From the NCBI RefSeq assembly GCF_004339245.1, contig NZ_SMGG01000005.1:62001-126000 (forward strand): a stretch of 64,000 nt of DNA, read 5' to 3'. Under the pieces are notes generated by a model. That model had not been told where the DNA came from. It saw only the letters and a list, made by a program, of their open reading frames with translations, and searched no databases. Positions 33,398-43,200 of this stretch are shown here, one piece after another. The position numbers were made by a program, and so were the translations under genes. This DNA comes from Seleniivibrio woodruffii (lineage in GTDB: Bacteria > Chrysiogenota > Deferribacteres > Deferribacterales > Geovibrionaceae). Each line of letters starts with the position of its first letter. Within the stretch, counting starts at the first letter, position 1.

Positions 33398-33701
33398 GGT
33401 GTTTCAGATCAGACTGTCGGATTCAGCAAGGGCTGATTTCGGGCAGTTGGAAGGCAGTATAAAAAATCTTGTTGCAAAACAGCTGAAAGCTCTTGAGACA
33501 AACCCTTTCAAAGGCGAAGCTCTGGGAAACAAGGCTGGAATCGACCTCACCGGATACTACAAACTGTATGTGTGCAAAAAGCAGGTCAGAATAATCTACA
33601 GAGTTGAGAATCACGAACTGATAGTATGCGTTGTCGGGATAGGCAGACGTGATAATCTGGACGTATACAGAAGCACATACGAAAAGCTCAAGCCCGAATA
33701 G
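33390..33701 (+). CDS. RelE/ParE-family toxin
   Basis: A TTG at 33390, 8 nt after AAGGA and inside the antitoxin's last codons, is the best start; it gives 103 residues beginning LAKVFQIRLSDSARAD. An in-frame ATG at 33330 would run far into the antitoxin gene. The fold shows ADFGQLEGSIKNLVAKQLKAL, the strand YYKLYVCKKQVRIIYRVE and a closing VVGIGRRDNLDVYRSTYEKL. RelE toxins cut mRNA on the ribosome; ParE toxins hit gyrase. The basic residues and Arg in VRIIYRV favour RelE-like. Confidence 0.85.
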   Translation: MAKVFQIRLSDSARADFGQLEGSIKNLVAKQLKALETNPFKGEALGNKAGIDLTGYYKLYVCKKQVRIIYRVENHELIVCVVGIGRRDNLDVYRSTYEKLKPE

Positions 33702-33703
33702 GA

Positions 33704-35071
33704 TTATTTAACGCAAACCCTGTCACGGCCGGAGTTTTTTGCCTCATACATTGCGGCATCGGCTCTGAGAAGCATACTGTCCGCAGTGTCGCCCTCGCCG
33801 AAGGAGGCAACGCCTATGCTCACCGTGTGCTCATGCCCTGTGGAAAACTGCCTGTTCTTAACTGAAATACGAATCCTCTCCGCCAGAATCTGAGCCTGCT
33901 CAACTCCCGTTTCAGGACAGATCACCAGAAATTCCTCGCCGCCCCACCTGCCGATGAAATCCGTTGTGCGGATGCTTTCCGAGGCCGCATGAACAAACTC
34001 TATAAGCACTCTGTCACCTGCAAGATGCCCGAACTCGTCATTGATTCTTTTAAAATAGTCTATATCCAGCAAAACTATGGAAAGCTCACGCTTATATCTT
34101 TTCGCCCTGTCCAGCTCCTGCATGAATATGAAATCCAGACGGGTGCGGTTGCTTATTCCCGTCAGGTGGTCTATCTGTGAGATGCGTACCAGCTCACGGT
34201 TGAGCCTTCTTATGCTCACTATCCAAAGCCCCGCCGCAATACCTGTAAAGCAGAAAACGAGCAGAATTATGACAACTGGCTTATAGTCTATGCCTGTCTG
34301 GGCTTTGATGTATATGTGTTTATTGACTATGGACTCTCTGTCGGAAGGGGTTATCTTTGATACACCGAAGTTGAGTATTTCAGCCAGAGCAGGCTCGCTC
34401 TTAACCACTCCGATGCGCAGTTTGTTGGTATAGTTAGGGAGCTGACCGGATATTTTGAGGTTGAAAAGCCCCTCTTCCTTGATGGTGAATGCCGCCATGA
34501 TGAGGGAGCGCATGGTCATATCCGCTTTTTTGGTGGAGACCATTTCGAAAGCCTCCCTTTCGCTCCCGCAGTTGAGCACTCGCAGGTTCGGATAGTCTTT
34601 GCGGATAAGCTCCTCCATAGCCGTTCCTGAGGGAAATACAATGGTTTCGTCAGTAAGCTCGGCAGGATCTGGGATGTATCTGTGCTCCTCACGGGTGACA
34701 AAAACGTTGACATCGGTAAATACGGGTTCCGTGAAGTTAAGCCATGTATCTCTTTCGGGGGTACTGTTCAGAAAGCTTAAAATCTCGCATCTGCCCGTCT
34801 GAGCAAATGCCAGACTTTCGTCCCAGTCTCTGGTGGGCACTATCTCAAGCTGCAATCCGGCATTTTTTGCCGCCAGCCGCAGAAGATCCGCTGCGATCCC
34901 CTCGTGCTGTCCCTTTTCGTTTATCCTTTCGAAAGGATACCAGTCGGGATCCACACATACCTTAACCGCACCGTGATTCTTGATATATTCTTTCTGGGAA
35001 TCGCTCAGTTCATCGGCATGACTGAAAAAGACGAATGAAAGGGTGAGAAGAGCAAACAAAAAAACTTTCAA
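33704..35071 (-). CDS. Membrane diguanylate cyclase with periplasmic solute-binding domain
   Basis: The 455-residue protein has a Sec signal, a periplasmic SBP_bac_3 domain (about 25-255, starting VKVCVDPDWYPFERINEKG), one membrane helix (about 265-285) and a cytoplasmic GGDEF domain (about 300-455). The active site is GGEEF, and an RTTD motif five residues earlier matches the product-inhibition I-site. It should make c-di-GMP in response to an amino-acid-like or other small ligand. It starts at TTG. The gene stands alone, convergent with the toxin gene 3 bp away. Confidence 0.92.
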   Translation of the reverse strand: MKVFLFALLTLSFVFFSHADELSDSQKEYIKNHGAVKVCVDPDWYPFERINEKGQHEGIAADLLRLAAKNAGLQLEIVPTRDWDESLAFAQTGRCEILSFLNSTPERDTWLNFTEPVFTDVNVFVTREEHRYIPDPAELTDETIVFPSGTAMEELIRKDYPNLRVLNCGSEREAFEMVSTKKADMTMRSLIMAAFTIKEEGLFNLKISGQLPNYTNKLRIGVVKSEPALAEILNFGVSKITPSDRESIVNKHIYIKAQTGIDYKPVVIILLVFCFTGIAAGLWIVSIRRLNRELVRISQIDHLTGISNRTRLDFIFMQELDRAKRYKRELSIVLLDIDYFKRINDEFGHLAGDRVLIEFVHAASESIRTTDFIGRWGGEEFLVICPETGVEQAQILAERIRISVKNRQFSTGHEHTVSIGVASFGEGDTADSMLLRADAAMYEAKNSGRDRVCVK

Positions 35072-35127
35072 TATAAGCCCCGCAAGGAATGTCTATCTGT
35101 ACATTTTAAGCCTGCGGCAAAAAATTG

Positions 35128-36078
35128 TCAACTGTGTTGACGATTAATAAACTCCATATCCTCTTCGAGGTCGGGTCCCTTCACCGTAAGATAGTCGCCC
35201 ACCATCATTCCGCTTGCTCCCGCAGAGAAAACCTTTTCAGCTCCGCCTGATTTAAACACGGCGTTGCGTCCGCCGCAGACCCTGAGGATCCTGTCGGGCA
35301 GAACAAATCTGTAAACAGCTATGATGCGCATGGCCTCCTCTTCGGTGAGGATGTCCGTGCCCTCTTTGGGCGTACCTGTCACGGGATTCAGAAAGTTTAT
35401 CGGAACCGACTGAACGCCAAGCTCACGCAGAAGTACAGCAAGCTCGTATCTGTGCTCCCATTTTTCCCCTATGCCGAAGATTCCGCCGCAGCATACGTCT
35501 ATTCCCGCTCTCAAGGCCTCTTTAACTGCGTTAACATCGTCTGCGTATTCATGGGTGGTGCAGATGTTGGGGAAAAAACTTTCTGATGTTTCAAGGTTGT
35601 GGTGATACGAGTCCAGCCCCGCCTCTTTCAGCTCAATAAGCTGTTCATAGGTGAGGCATCCAACTGATATATCCGTTTGCAGACCGATGGATTTGACAAG
35701 CTCCACCGCCGCTTTTATCTTCCTGAATTCTTCATCGTCGGGTCCAAGTCCGCTTGAAACTATGCTGAAACGCTCAACGCCCAGTTCCTTTGTGCGGATG
35801 GCTGCCTCTTTAATCTTTGCAAGGTCGATGAAGGGGAAAACCGGTGCTTTTGTGCCGTAGTGTGCCGACTGGGCGCAGAAAACGCAGTCCTCGCTGCAAA
35901 GCCCGCTTCTGGCATTGATTATTGAGCAGGTCTTAACCGTTCGCCCTGTGAAACCGTCTCTCAGTTTTTGTGCATAGTCCGTAACAACGGCCAGATCGCC
36001 GTCAATAAGCTCAAAGAACTCGGCAGAGGAGATAAGCTCCCCGCCGAGTGCCTTTTCATATATGTTTTCAATCATCAT
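35128..36078 (-). CDS. bioB: Biotin synthase
   Basis: The 316-residue radical SAM enzyme inserts sulfur into dethiobiotin. The motif CSEDCVFC holds the SAM-cluster cysteines, and the NARSGLC lead-in is the typical BioB form. Downstream Cys residues (SVGCLTYEQ, ICTTH) and the late RVCGGRNAVFKSG contain ligands of the sacrificial [2Fe-2S] cluster, including the Arg. It overlaps the end of the upstream PLP-enzyme gene by 4 bp and is last of the sulfur operon. No other biotin gene is in the window. Confidence 0.93.
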   Translation of the reverse strand: MMIENIYEKALGGELISSAEFFELIDGDLAVVTDYAQKLRDGFTGRTVKTCSIINARSGLCSEDCVFCAQSAHYGTKAPVFPFIDLAKIKEAAIRTKELGVERFSIVSSGLGPDDEEFRKIKAAVELVKSIGLQTDISVGCLTYEQLIELKEAGLDSYHHNLETSESFFPNICTTHEYADDVNAVKEALRAGIDVCCGGIFGIGEKWEHRYELAVLLRELGVQSVPINFLNPVTGTPKEGTDILTEEEAMRIIAVYRFVLPDRILRVCGGRNAVFKSGGAEKVFSAGASGMMVGDYLTVKGPDLEEDMEFINRQHS

Positions 36079-37241
36079 TTTCCGCCGTAAAGTTCAATTA
36101 TCTCCAGAATATCGTTCAGAATGTCCTTTGTATCCTCAACACCCAGCGAAAGCCTGACCAGACTGTCGCTGATGCCTCTGGCGGCACGTTCCGCAGGGGG
36201 CATGGCCGCATGGGACATTTTAGCCGGATAGGAGATGATGCTCTCCACACCGCCCAGACTCACAGCGAAAGCCGCATATTTTGCGTTTTCCAGCAGTTTG
36301 TGGGCAAGATCGGCCGTTTCAAGCTCGAACGACAGAACGGCTCCCGCCCCGTCACTCTGCTTTTTGTTTATCCCGTATCCAGGATGGCTCTCAAGTCCGG
36401 GGTAGTATACCTTTTTAATCTTCGGATGCTTGGACAGTTCCTCAGCTATTATGCCTGCGGAGCGCTGTCCGGCCTCCATTCTGACTCCGAGGGTCTTAAG
36501 CCCTCTTATCACCAGCCAGCAGTCGTTTGGCGGCAGAACCGCTCCCACTGCGTTCTGAATATATTTTATGCGCTTGGCCAGATCCTTGTCCGCCGTCACT
36601 GCAAATCCGCAGAGAACGTCGCTGTGGCCGTTGATGAACTTTGTGCCGCTGTGCACCACTATGTCGCACCCAAGCTCTATGGGTCTCTGGAGATAGGGGC
36701 TCATGAATGTGTTGTCCACAATGGTGATAAGCTCATGCTCTTTGGCGAGGTTCGCCATAGCTTTCAGGTCGGTTATCTTCATAAGGGGATTCGAGGGTGT
36801 TTCCAGATAGAAGGCCTTGGTATTGGGCTTTATTGCCGCTTCAAAGGCCTCAACGGACGTTGCATCCGCAAAGGTGGCCTCTATGCCGAAACGGGAGAGA
36901 AGTCCTGTGAGCACCCTCCATGTTCCGCCGTATACGTCCTCACAGACCACGATATGGTCACCGGGTGAAAATATCATCAGAACCGATGATATTGCCGCCA
37001 TGCCGGAGGCGAAGGCGTAGCCGTGGGTGCCGCTTTCAAGCTCGGCTATAATAGTCTCCAGAGCCTCCCTTGTGGGGTTGCCGGAGCGGGAATAGTCATA
37101 TTTTCCGAAATGGTCTGCGGAATCCTGCGCAAAGGTTGACGCATGGATGAGCGGAACGCTCAGTGCACCTGTGCCGGGGTCGATTCCGAATCCGTTATGT
37201 ACCAGACGGGTGTTTCTGCCCGCTTTGTTCGCTTTCGCCAT
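36075..37241 (-). CDS. Cys/Met-metabolism PLP enzyme (cystathionine gamma-lyase/synthase-like)
   Basis: This 388-residue PLP enzyme of the MetB/MetC/MccB family has YSRSGNPTREALE, ASGMAAISSVL (PLP phosphate site), ETPSNPLMKITDL and VHSGTKFINGHSD, whose Lys forms the Schiff base. It probably acts in the reverse or forward transsulfuration route. It overlaps the second such gene by 1 bp. The two proteins are clear paralogues. I cannot assign gamma-lyase, beta-lyase or gamma-synthase activity by eye. Confidence 0.9.
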   Translation of the reverse strand: MAKANKAGRNTRLVHNGFGIDPGTGALSVPLIHASTFAQDSADHFGKYDYSRSGNPTREALETIIAELESGTHGYAFASGMAAISSVLMIFSPGDHIVVCEDVYGGTWRVLTGLLSRFGIEATFADATSVEAFEAAIKPNTKAFYLETPSNPLMKITDLKAMANLAKEHELITIVDNTFMSPYLQRPIELGCDIVVHSGTKFINGHSDVLCGFAVTADKDLAKRIKYIQNAVGAVLPPNDCWLVIRGLKTLGVRMEAGQRSAGIIAEELSKHPKIKKVYYPGLESHPGYGINKKQSDGAGAVLSFELETADLAHKLLENAKYAAFAVSLGGVESIISYPAKMSHAAMPPAERAARGISDSLVRLSLGVEDTKDILNDILEIIELYGGK

Positions 37242-38389
37242 TATCTTACCTCGCTTTCAAGAGCCTGTTTCAGGTCACCTATGAGGTCGTCCGCATCTTC
37301 AACGCCTATGGACGCCCTGAGCAGTCTGTCTGTCACACCCAGACGCTCCCTCACCTCCGGCTCGATGTCCGCATGGGTCTGAACGGCAGGGAAAGTTATG
37401 AGGGATTCCACACCGCCAAGGCTCTCTGCGAACAGGAACACTTTAACCTTTTCCAGAATAACCGGCAACAGTTTAGGATCGTCCAGTTCAAAAGAGACCA
37501 TTGCGCCGAACCCTCTGCCCTGCTCTTTCAGCAGTCTGTGCCCGCTGTGGCTCTCCAGCCCGGGATAAAAAACTTTTGTCACTCTGGGGTGGGTTTCAAG
37601 AAATTTTGCAACCGCCAAAGCGTTCTCCGCCTGCTTTTTAACACGCAGATGGAGGGTCTTCATTCCTCTGAGCACCAGATATGCATCATTGGGACCGAGG
37701 ATAGAGCCCACAGCGTTCTGGAAGAATGCCAGTCTGTCGCCCAGTTCCTGAGTCTTTGCCACTATAACGCCTGCCACAACGTCGTTGTGACCGCCGAGAT
37801 ATTTTGTTGCACTGTGCAGAACAACGTCGGCTCCCAGATCCAGAGGATTCTGGAAGCAGGGGGAGAGGAATGTATTGTCCACAACGGTGAGTATGCCCCT
37901 TGCGGCGGCCTCAGCCGAAATGGCTTTAATATCCGCAACTTTCAGAAGCGGATTTGTGGGATTTTCAACGAATATCATTTTTATGGAGGCATCTTTCAGG
38001 GCTTCTATGACCTGAGCGATGTCCGAAGTATCCACATACACGGCCTCTATGCCGTAAACTGCGTAGACCTGCTGAAAAAGACGATATGTTCCGCCGTAAA
38101 GGTCTTCGGTAACAAGGATTTTGTCGGCGGGTTTAAGAAGACGGATGATGTTGTCCACAGCCGCAAGGCCGGACGAAAAAGCAAGACCCCGTGCGCCGTT
38201 CTCGGCATCGGCAATTGCATCCTCCAGAGCCTGTCTGGTGGGGTTTTTTGTTCTGGAATAGTCATATCCCGTGCTCTGTCCGAGCGCAGGATGTCTGTAT
38301 GTTGCGGAGTTATACACAGGAACGGTCACCGCTCCCGTTGACGGGTCACGTCTGCTGCCGGCCTGCGCCAGTCTCGTTTCTATCTTCAT
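37241..38389 (-). CDS. Cys/Met-metabolism PLP enzyme, second paralogue
   Basis: The 382-residue paralogue has YSRTKNPTRQALED, SSGLAAVDNIIRLL, ENPTNPLLKVADI and LHSATKYLGGHNDV with the PLP Lys. The SATKY-GGH form is common in MccB/MetC and MetB-like enzymes. It lies between the DUF1847 gene (12 bp away) and the first paralogue. Acting together with cysK, the pair would interconvert cysteine, cystathionine and homocysteine. Confidence 0.9.
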   Translation of the reverse strand: MKIETRLAQAGSRRDPSTGAVTVPVYNSATYRHPALGQSTGYDYSRTKNPTRQALEDAIADAENGARGLAFSSGLAAVDNIIRLLKPADKILVTEDLYGGTYRLFQQVYAVYGIEAVYVDTSDIAQVIEALKDASIKMIFVENPTNPLLKVADIKAISAEAAARGILTVVDNTFLSPCFQNPLDLGADVVLHSATKYLGGHNDVVAGVIVAKTQELGDRLAFFQNAVGSILGPNDAYLVLRGMKTLHLRVKKQAENALAVAKFLETHPRVTKVFYPGLESHSGHRLLKEQGRGFGAMVSFELDDPKLLPVILEKVKVFLFAESLGGVESLITFPAVQTHADIEPEVRERLGVTDRLLRASIGVEDADDLIGDLKQALESEVR

Positions 38390-38401
38390 AAAACACTCCC
38401 C

Positions 38402-39040
38402 TTAGTCAAATATCTTTTTGTAGTAGGATGCACAGGTGTAGACAGCGGCGGCGGGGTTGTGCGCCAGCACACGATCCTTTACGATAAAGTATGTTACGGG
38501 AACTTTTGAGTGGTGGATAAAGATTGAATCGTGACCCACGCAAAGCCCCACGATGATGTTATATTCAGTTCCGTGCTCCGCCAGAAGTCTGGCCTGAAGA
38601 GCAGGGTTGCACATTGCCTCGAAGTTTCCGGGGGCAATCTTGTCCCCGTCGGGGATCCCGCCCTCGGTCTTGTCCACAGAGCCTATCTTGCAGATGAAAT
38701 CGTGAACCTCGAACCCCTTTGAGCGAAGGAATTTGGCGAAGACGGCAGTCTCTTTCGCCAGCCCCACGCAGGAAGCTATTCCAAGTGTCTTATAGCCCAT
38801 GCGTTTGGCAAACTCGGCTATCTCTTCGATTCGGGTGAGCTTTCCGTAAAATTTCCCTTCGACCTCCGCCGAAGCTCTGGACGCTTCACGTGTGAAATCA
38901 TCATCAAAATAGGCTTTTAAAACCTCATTTTTCAGAGATTCATCAAGATTTGCAGTGGGACATCCAGCCGGAAATTGCGACTCTCTCTTATAGCAGTTCA
39001 GGCTTCCGCAAACGGAGCAGTCGTGGAGTTTTGCAGACAT
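38402..39040 (-). CDS. DUF1847 family cysteine-rich protein
   Basis: The 212-residue protein starts with a metal-site-like CSVCGSLNC plus a later Cys (FPAGC). It has further conserved Cys (GIASCVGLAKE, DFICKIG, EAMCNPALQA, GLCVGHDSIF). This matches the DUF1847 family of unknown function, often encoded near redox or sulfur genes in anaerobes. Its place between cysK and the PLP enzymes suggests a role in sulfur handling. No catalytic role can be assigned. Confidence 0.8.
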   Translation of the reverse strand: MSAKLHDCSVCGSLNCYKRESQFPAGCPTANLDESLKNEVLKAYFDDDFTREASRASAEVEGKFYGKLTRIEEIAEFAKRMGYKTLGIASCVGLAKETAVFAKFLRSKGFEVHDFICKIGSVDKTEGGIPDGDKIAPGNFEAMCNPALQARLLAEHGTEYNIIVGLCVGHDSIFIHHSKVPVTYFIVKDRVLAHNPAAAVYTCASYYKKIFD

Positions 39041-39079
39041 TACTCAACCTCTTTGTAAAAAAACGGAGGCACAATTTTG

Positions 39080-39171
39080 TCTCCCCCTTTGTCAAAGGGG
39101 GATTAAGGGGGATTTACATTTATTTCAATGAAAATCCACCCCAACCCTCCTTTATTAAAGGAGGGAGCAGG
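39080..39171. repeat. Palindromic repeat, CCCCCTTT family, copy 3
   Basis: The element has GTCTCCCCCTTTGTCAAAGGGGG, an ATTAAGGGGGATT segment, a short AT-rich middle, AAAATCCACCCC and CCCTCCTTTATTAAAGGAGGG, each part able to pair. It is the closest match to copy 2. It lies between cysK and the DUF1847 gene, inside the probable operon. Confidence 0.85.
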
Positions 39172-39199
39172 AACCTGTGCCTCCGCTTCTGAAATTCTA

Positions 39200-40135
39200 T
39201 TAAGCAGTAGCTTCGTTGAAAAGCACCGTAGACAGGTATCTTTCGCCTGTGTCCGGCAGAACAACGACAATCAGCTTGCCTTTGTTCTCGGGTCTTTTGG
39301 CAACTTCATATGCCGCATGGAAAGCCGCTCCGGAGGAGATGCCCACCAGAAGTCCCTCTTCTTTGGCCAGTCTGCGGGCGGCGGCGAAAGCCTCCTCGCT
39401 CTGCACCTGATAGATCTCGCTGATAACTTCTCTGTCCAGAACTGCGGGAACAAAACCTGCGCCGATACCCTGAATTTTGTGGGGGCCGGGGTTTCCGCCG
39501 GAAAGAACGGGTGACTCAACAGGCTCGACAGCGATGACCTGAACTGAGGCTTTTCTCTGTTTCAGAACCTGTCCCACACCTGTTATGGTTCCGCCTGTGC
39601 CCACACCGCCGATGATTATGTCGACTTTGCCGTCAGTATCTCTCCAGATCTCCTCAGCTGTTGTTGCTCTGTGGATTGCGGGGTTTGCAAGGTTGTTGAA
39701 CTGCTGGGGGACGAAAGAGTTGGGGGTTTCAGCCGCCAGTTCCTCAGCCTTCTGCACAGCACCTTTCATGCCCAGTGCGCCGGGAGTGAGAACGATCTCC
39801 GCTCCGTATGCCTTAAGCAGTGAACGTCTCTCAACGCTCATTGTCTCGGGCATTGTAAGAATAAGTCTGTAGCCCCTTGCGGCGGCGACCAGCGCCAGAG
39901 CGATACCTGTGTTTCCGCTTGTGGGCTCGATGATTATTGTGTCTTTAGTAATAAGACCTTTCTTTTCCGCATCCTCGATCATTGCGAAGCCGATCCTGTC
40001 CTTAACGCTTCCGCCGGGGTTGAAGGATTCCAGCTTTGCAACTATCTCTGCGTTCAGTCCGCCTGCGGCTCTGCCGAGTTTCAGCAGGGGGGTGTTTCCT
40101 ATAAGATCCGTGAGTGTTTGTGCGATGTTAGCCAT
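39200..40135 (-). CDS. cysK: Cysteine synthase A
   Basis: This 311-residue O-acetylserine sulfhydrylase makes cysteine from O-acetylserine and sulfide. It has [16 protein letters not shown] with the PLP Lys (about residue 42), the substrate loop [12 protein letters not shown], and the PLP-phosphate loop [11 protein letters not shown]. Late [11 protein letters not shown] is also conserved. It is first in the leftward sulfur operon and is preceded by a consensus-like promoter. AAGGAGACGG precedes the ATG. Confidence 0.95.
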   Translation of the reverse strand: MANIAQTLTDLIGNTPLLKLGRAAGGLNAEIVAKLESFNPGGSVKDRIGFAMIEDAEKKGLITKDTIIIEPTSGNTGIALALVAAARGYRLILTMPETMSVERRSLLKAYGAEIVLTPGALGMKGAVQKAEELAAETPNSFVPQQFNNLANPAIHRATTAEEIWRDTDGKVDIIIGGVGTGGTITGVGQVLKQRKASVQVIAVEPVESPVLSGGNPGPHKIQGIGAGFVPAVLDREVISEIYQVQSEEAFAAARRLAKEEGLLVGISSGAAFHAAYEVAKRPENKGKLIVVVLPDTGERYLSTVLFNEATA

Positions 40136-40163
40136 AGTACCGTCTCCTTGTATTTTTATATAT

Positions 40164-40220
40164 TACCTATCGATTTAGTAGATTTAATGGGATAATACAA
40201 TCCGGCTTCGATTATGTCAA
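40164..40220 (-). promoter_or_regulatory. cysK promoter with putative Rrf2/CymR-type operator
   Basis: Reading leftward, TTGACA (40220-40215), a 17-bp spacer and TATTAT (40197-40192) make a strong sigma-70 promoter. The start region just downstream (40190-40164) contains TAAATCTACTAAATCGATAGG, which resembles operators of Rrf2-type cysteine regulators (CymR/IscR-like). An Rrf2 gene is present at 53.4 kb. The binding claim is inference. Confidence 0.6.
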
Positions 40221-40234
40221 TGGTTTTTTTAATG

Positions 40235-40266
40235 AAAAAAGCCCTCTTTCGCTGACGAAAGAGGGC
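40235..40266 (-). terminator. Intrinsic terminator after cusA-like gene
   Basis: GCCCTCTTTCG pairs with CGAAAGAGGGC and, on the minus strand, is followed by six T. It ends the efflux operon just before the cysK promoter region. Confidence 0.9.
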
Positions 40267-40273
40267 AAATGAT

Positions 40274-43200
40274 TTATACTGTTTGCTTTTTAATTTCCCA
40301 CTTTTTCCATGAGAAATAGATTGCCGGAATGATGATAAGGGTTAGAATTGTCGAAGTGACCATACCTCCTATCATGGGGGCGGCTATGCGTTTCATAACG
40401 TCCGCACCGCTGCCCGTAGCCCACATTATGGGCACAAGACCTATGATGAGCGTGGCAACGGTCATTATCTTCGGCCGCACCCTTTGCACTGCGCCGTATA
40501 TAACGGCATCTTTCAGGTCTTCGTCGGTGTTCATCTGTCCTCTGGCCTTCCAGTCGTCATAGGCCTCGTCCAGATAGACGATCATGACCACCCCCGTCTC
40601 TGCCGCAACCCCCGCAAGGGCTATAAGCCCCACCCAGACCGCCACGGACATGTTATACCCAAGCAGATACAGGTAGAGGAATCCGCCCACGAGGGCAAAG
40701 GGAACCGAGAGCATCACTATCGCCGTTTTCGCAACCGACCTGAAGTTCAGATACAGCAGCATGAATATCAGCCCGAGGGTCAGGGGCACTGCAAATTTCA
40801 GCTTCTCCTTCACCCTCTGCATGGATTCGTATTCGCCGCTCCATCTGAGGGTATACCCCTGAGGCAGTTTTATGCTCTGGCCGACCTCGGCCATTGCTTT
40901 TTTGACATAGCTTCCCACGTCAACGCCCGCCGCAAGGTCAACATATACATATGACACAAGCATGCCGTTCTCCTCTTTCAGCATATCGGGTCCGGGCTTG
41001 AGATACACGTCCGCAACATCGCCCAGCGGGATGTAGTTTGCCCTGCCCTCCATGCCGCCGATGGGCACAAGAACGTTCTTTATTGATTCAACGTCGTTTC
41101 TGAACGATTTTTTATAGCGAACCGCCACTGGATAGCGTTCACGCCCTTCAACTGTCTTTGTCACGGGCATGCCGCCTATTGCGGTCTCTATCACCATGTT
41201 TATCTCTTCAACGGTGATGCCGTAGCGAGCCATTTTAAATGCATCCGGCTCGATATACAGATAATATCCGCCGTCCGTCCGCTCGGAATAGACGCTTCGG
41301 GTTCCCTCAACGTTTATCAGCGAACTCTCAAGCTCCTCGCCTATTGTCTGGAGCTTCGCAGGGTCGGGACCGAAAACTTTTATGCCCACAGGGGTTTTGA
41401 TACCTGTTGAGAGCATGTCTATTCTGGCCTTGATGGGCATTGTCCATGAGTTGACCCAGCCCGCAACCTTTGTCTTCTCGTTCAGCTCATCAACCAGTTT
41501 GTCAAAGGTCATATCCTTGCGCCACTGGTCGTGGGGCTTCAGAGTAATGACCGTTTCCGCCATGGAAAGCCCTGCGGGATCGGTTGCCGAGTTGGCATTG
41601 CCCGCCTTGCCGAACACAGTGTCAACCTCCGGGATGCTCTTTATGAGCTGATTCTGCGTCTGAAGGCTCTTTGCCGCCTCAGCAGCCGAAATTCCCGGCA
41701 GAGTTGTGGGCATATAGAATATCGTGCCTTCGTTCAGCACCGGCATGAACTCCGAACCCAGCTTTTTCAGGATGGGATATGCCGCAAGCATGGATATCAC
41801 CGAGAGGGCGATAACAAGATATCTGAATTTCAGGGCGAACTTTACAAACGGGTTGTAAAGAAACACCAGAACCTTCGTTATGGGGTTGTCCTGCTCATGG
41901 CGTATCTTTCCTTTGATAAAAATGACCATCAGAGCGGGAACCAGAGTCACCGACAGGATGGACGCAAAGAGCATTGAAAAAGTCTTTGTGTATGCCAGCG
42001 GTTTGAACAGCCTGCCCTCCTGCGCCTCAAGGGCAAAAACGGGCAGGAACGAAACTGTAATTATGAGAAGCGAGAAGAAAAGCGGCTTGCCCACCTTCTG
42101 TGCGGCGGCGATTATGACCTCTTTTCTGTCCGCATCTGGGTTATGCTCCAGCTGTTTATGGGCGTTCTCGACCATAACTATGGCCGCATCCACCATGGCA
42201 CCGATTGCGATGGCTATACCGCCCAGCGACATTATGTTTGATGTTATGCCCAGCCAGCGGAACATGATGAACGACATTATGATTGCCACAGGCAGGGTGA
42301 GTATCGCCACCAGAGCCGAACGAAAATGGAACAGGAAGATGATGCACACAAGACTCACGATGATTATCTCCTCGATGAGCTTGTCACGCAGGGTCTTTAT
42401 TGAATCTATGATAAGGGTGGAGCGGTCGTATACCGGAACTATCTCCACGCCTTCGGGCAGAGAACCTTTCAGCGAGGCAACCTTCTCTTTAACGTTGTTG
42501 ATGACGTTCAGTGCGTTCTCGCCATAGCGCATCACAACAACGCCGCCCACAGCCTCGCCGTCACCGTTGAAGTCCGCTATGCCTCTGCGCATTGTGGGGC
42601 CTGTTTCAACGGAGGCCACATCGCCCACCAGAACGGGAACACCCATTCCGTCGCTGGCGATGACTATATTTCTTATATCGTCCAGATTCTTTATGTAACC
42701 GACACCCTTCACCATGAAGTCACGGCCGGAAAGCTCCACCGAGCGTCCGCCTGTGTCACGGTTGCTGTCACGCACCGCCTTAACTATCTGGTTCAGGCTC
42801 AGTCCGTATCCTCTGAGTTTGTCGGGATCGATGTTTATCTGATATTCCTTGACATGGCCGCCGATGGAAGCCACCTCGGCAACACCTTTGACCTCTTCCA
42901 GAGCGTATTTCAGATACCAGTCCTGATATGAGCGCAGATCCGCCAGATTATGCTTGCCGGATTTGTCCACAAGTGCGTACTGATAAATCCAGCCCACACC
43001 CGTTGCGTCAGGTCCCAGAGCGGGGCTGACGTCCGGCGGCAGTTTTCCGCTTATCTTGCTCATGTTCTCAAGCACACGGCTGCGTGCCCAGTAGATATCC
43101 GTGCCGTCCTCAAAAATTGCATACACATAGGAGTAGCCGAAGAACGAGTAGCCGCGGACAACCTTTACCTTGGGCGCCGCCAGCAGACTGCTGACGATGG

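Noticed and set aside
36048-38341. Long antisense frames (306 and 392 codons) over the two PLP-enzyme genes
   Set aside because: They lie opposite strongly conserved enzymes, have Cys/His-rich composition without domain motifs, and reflect codon bias of the real genes.
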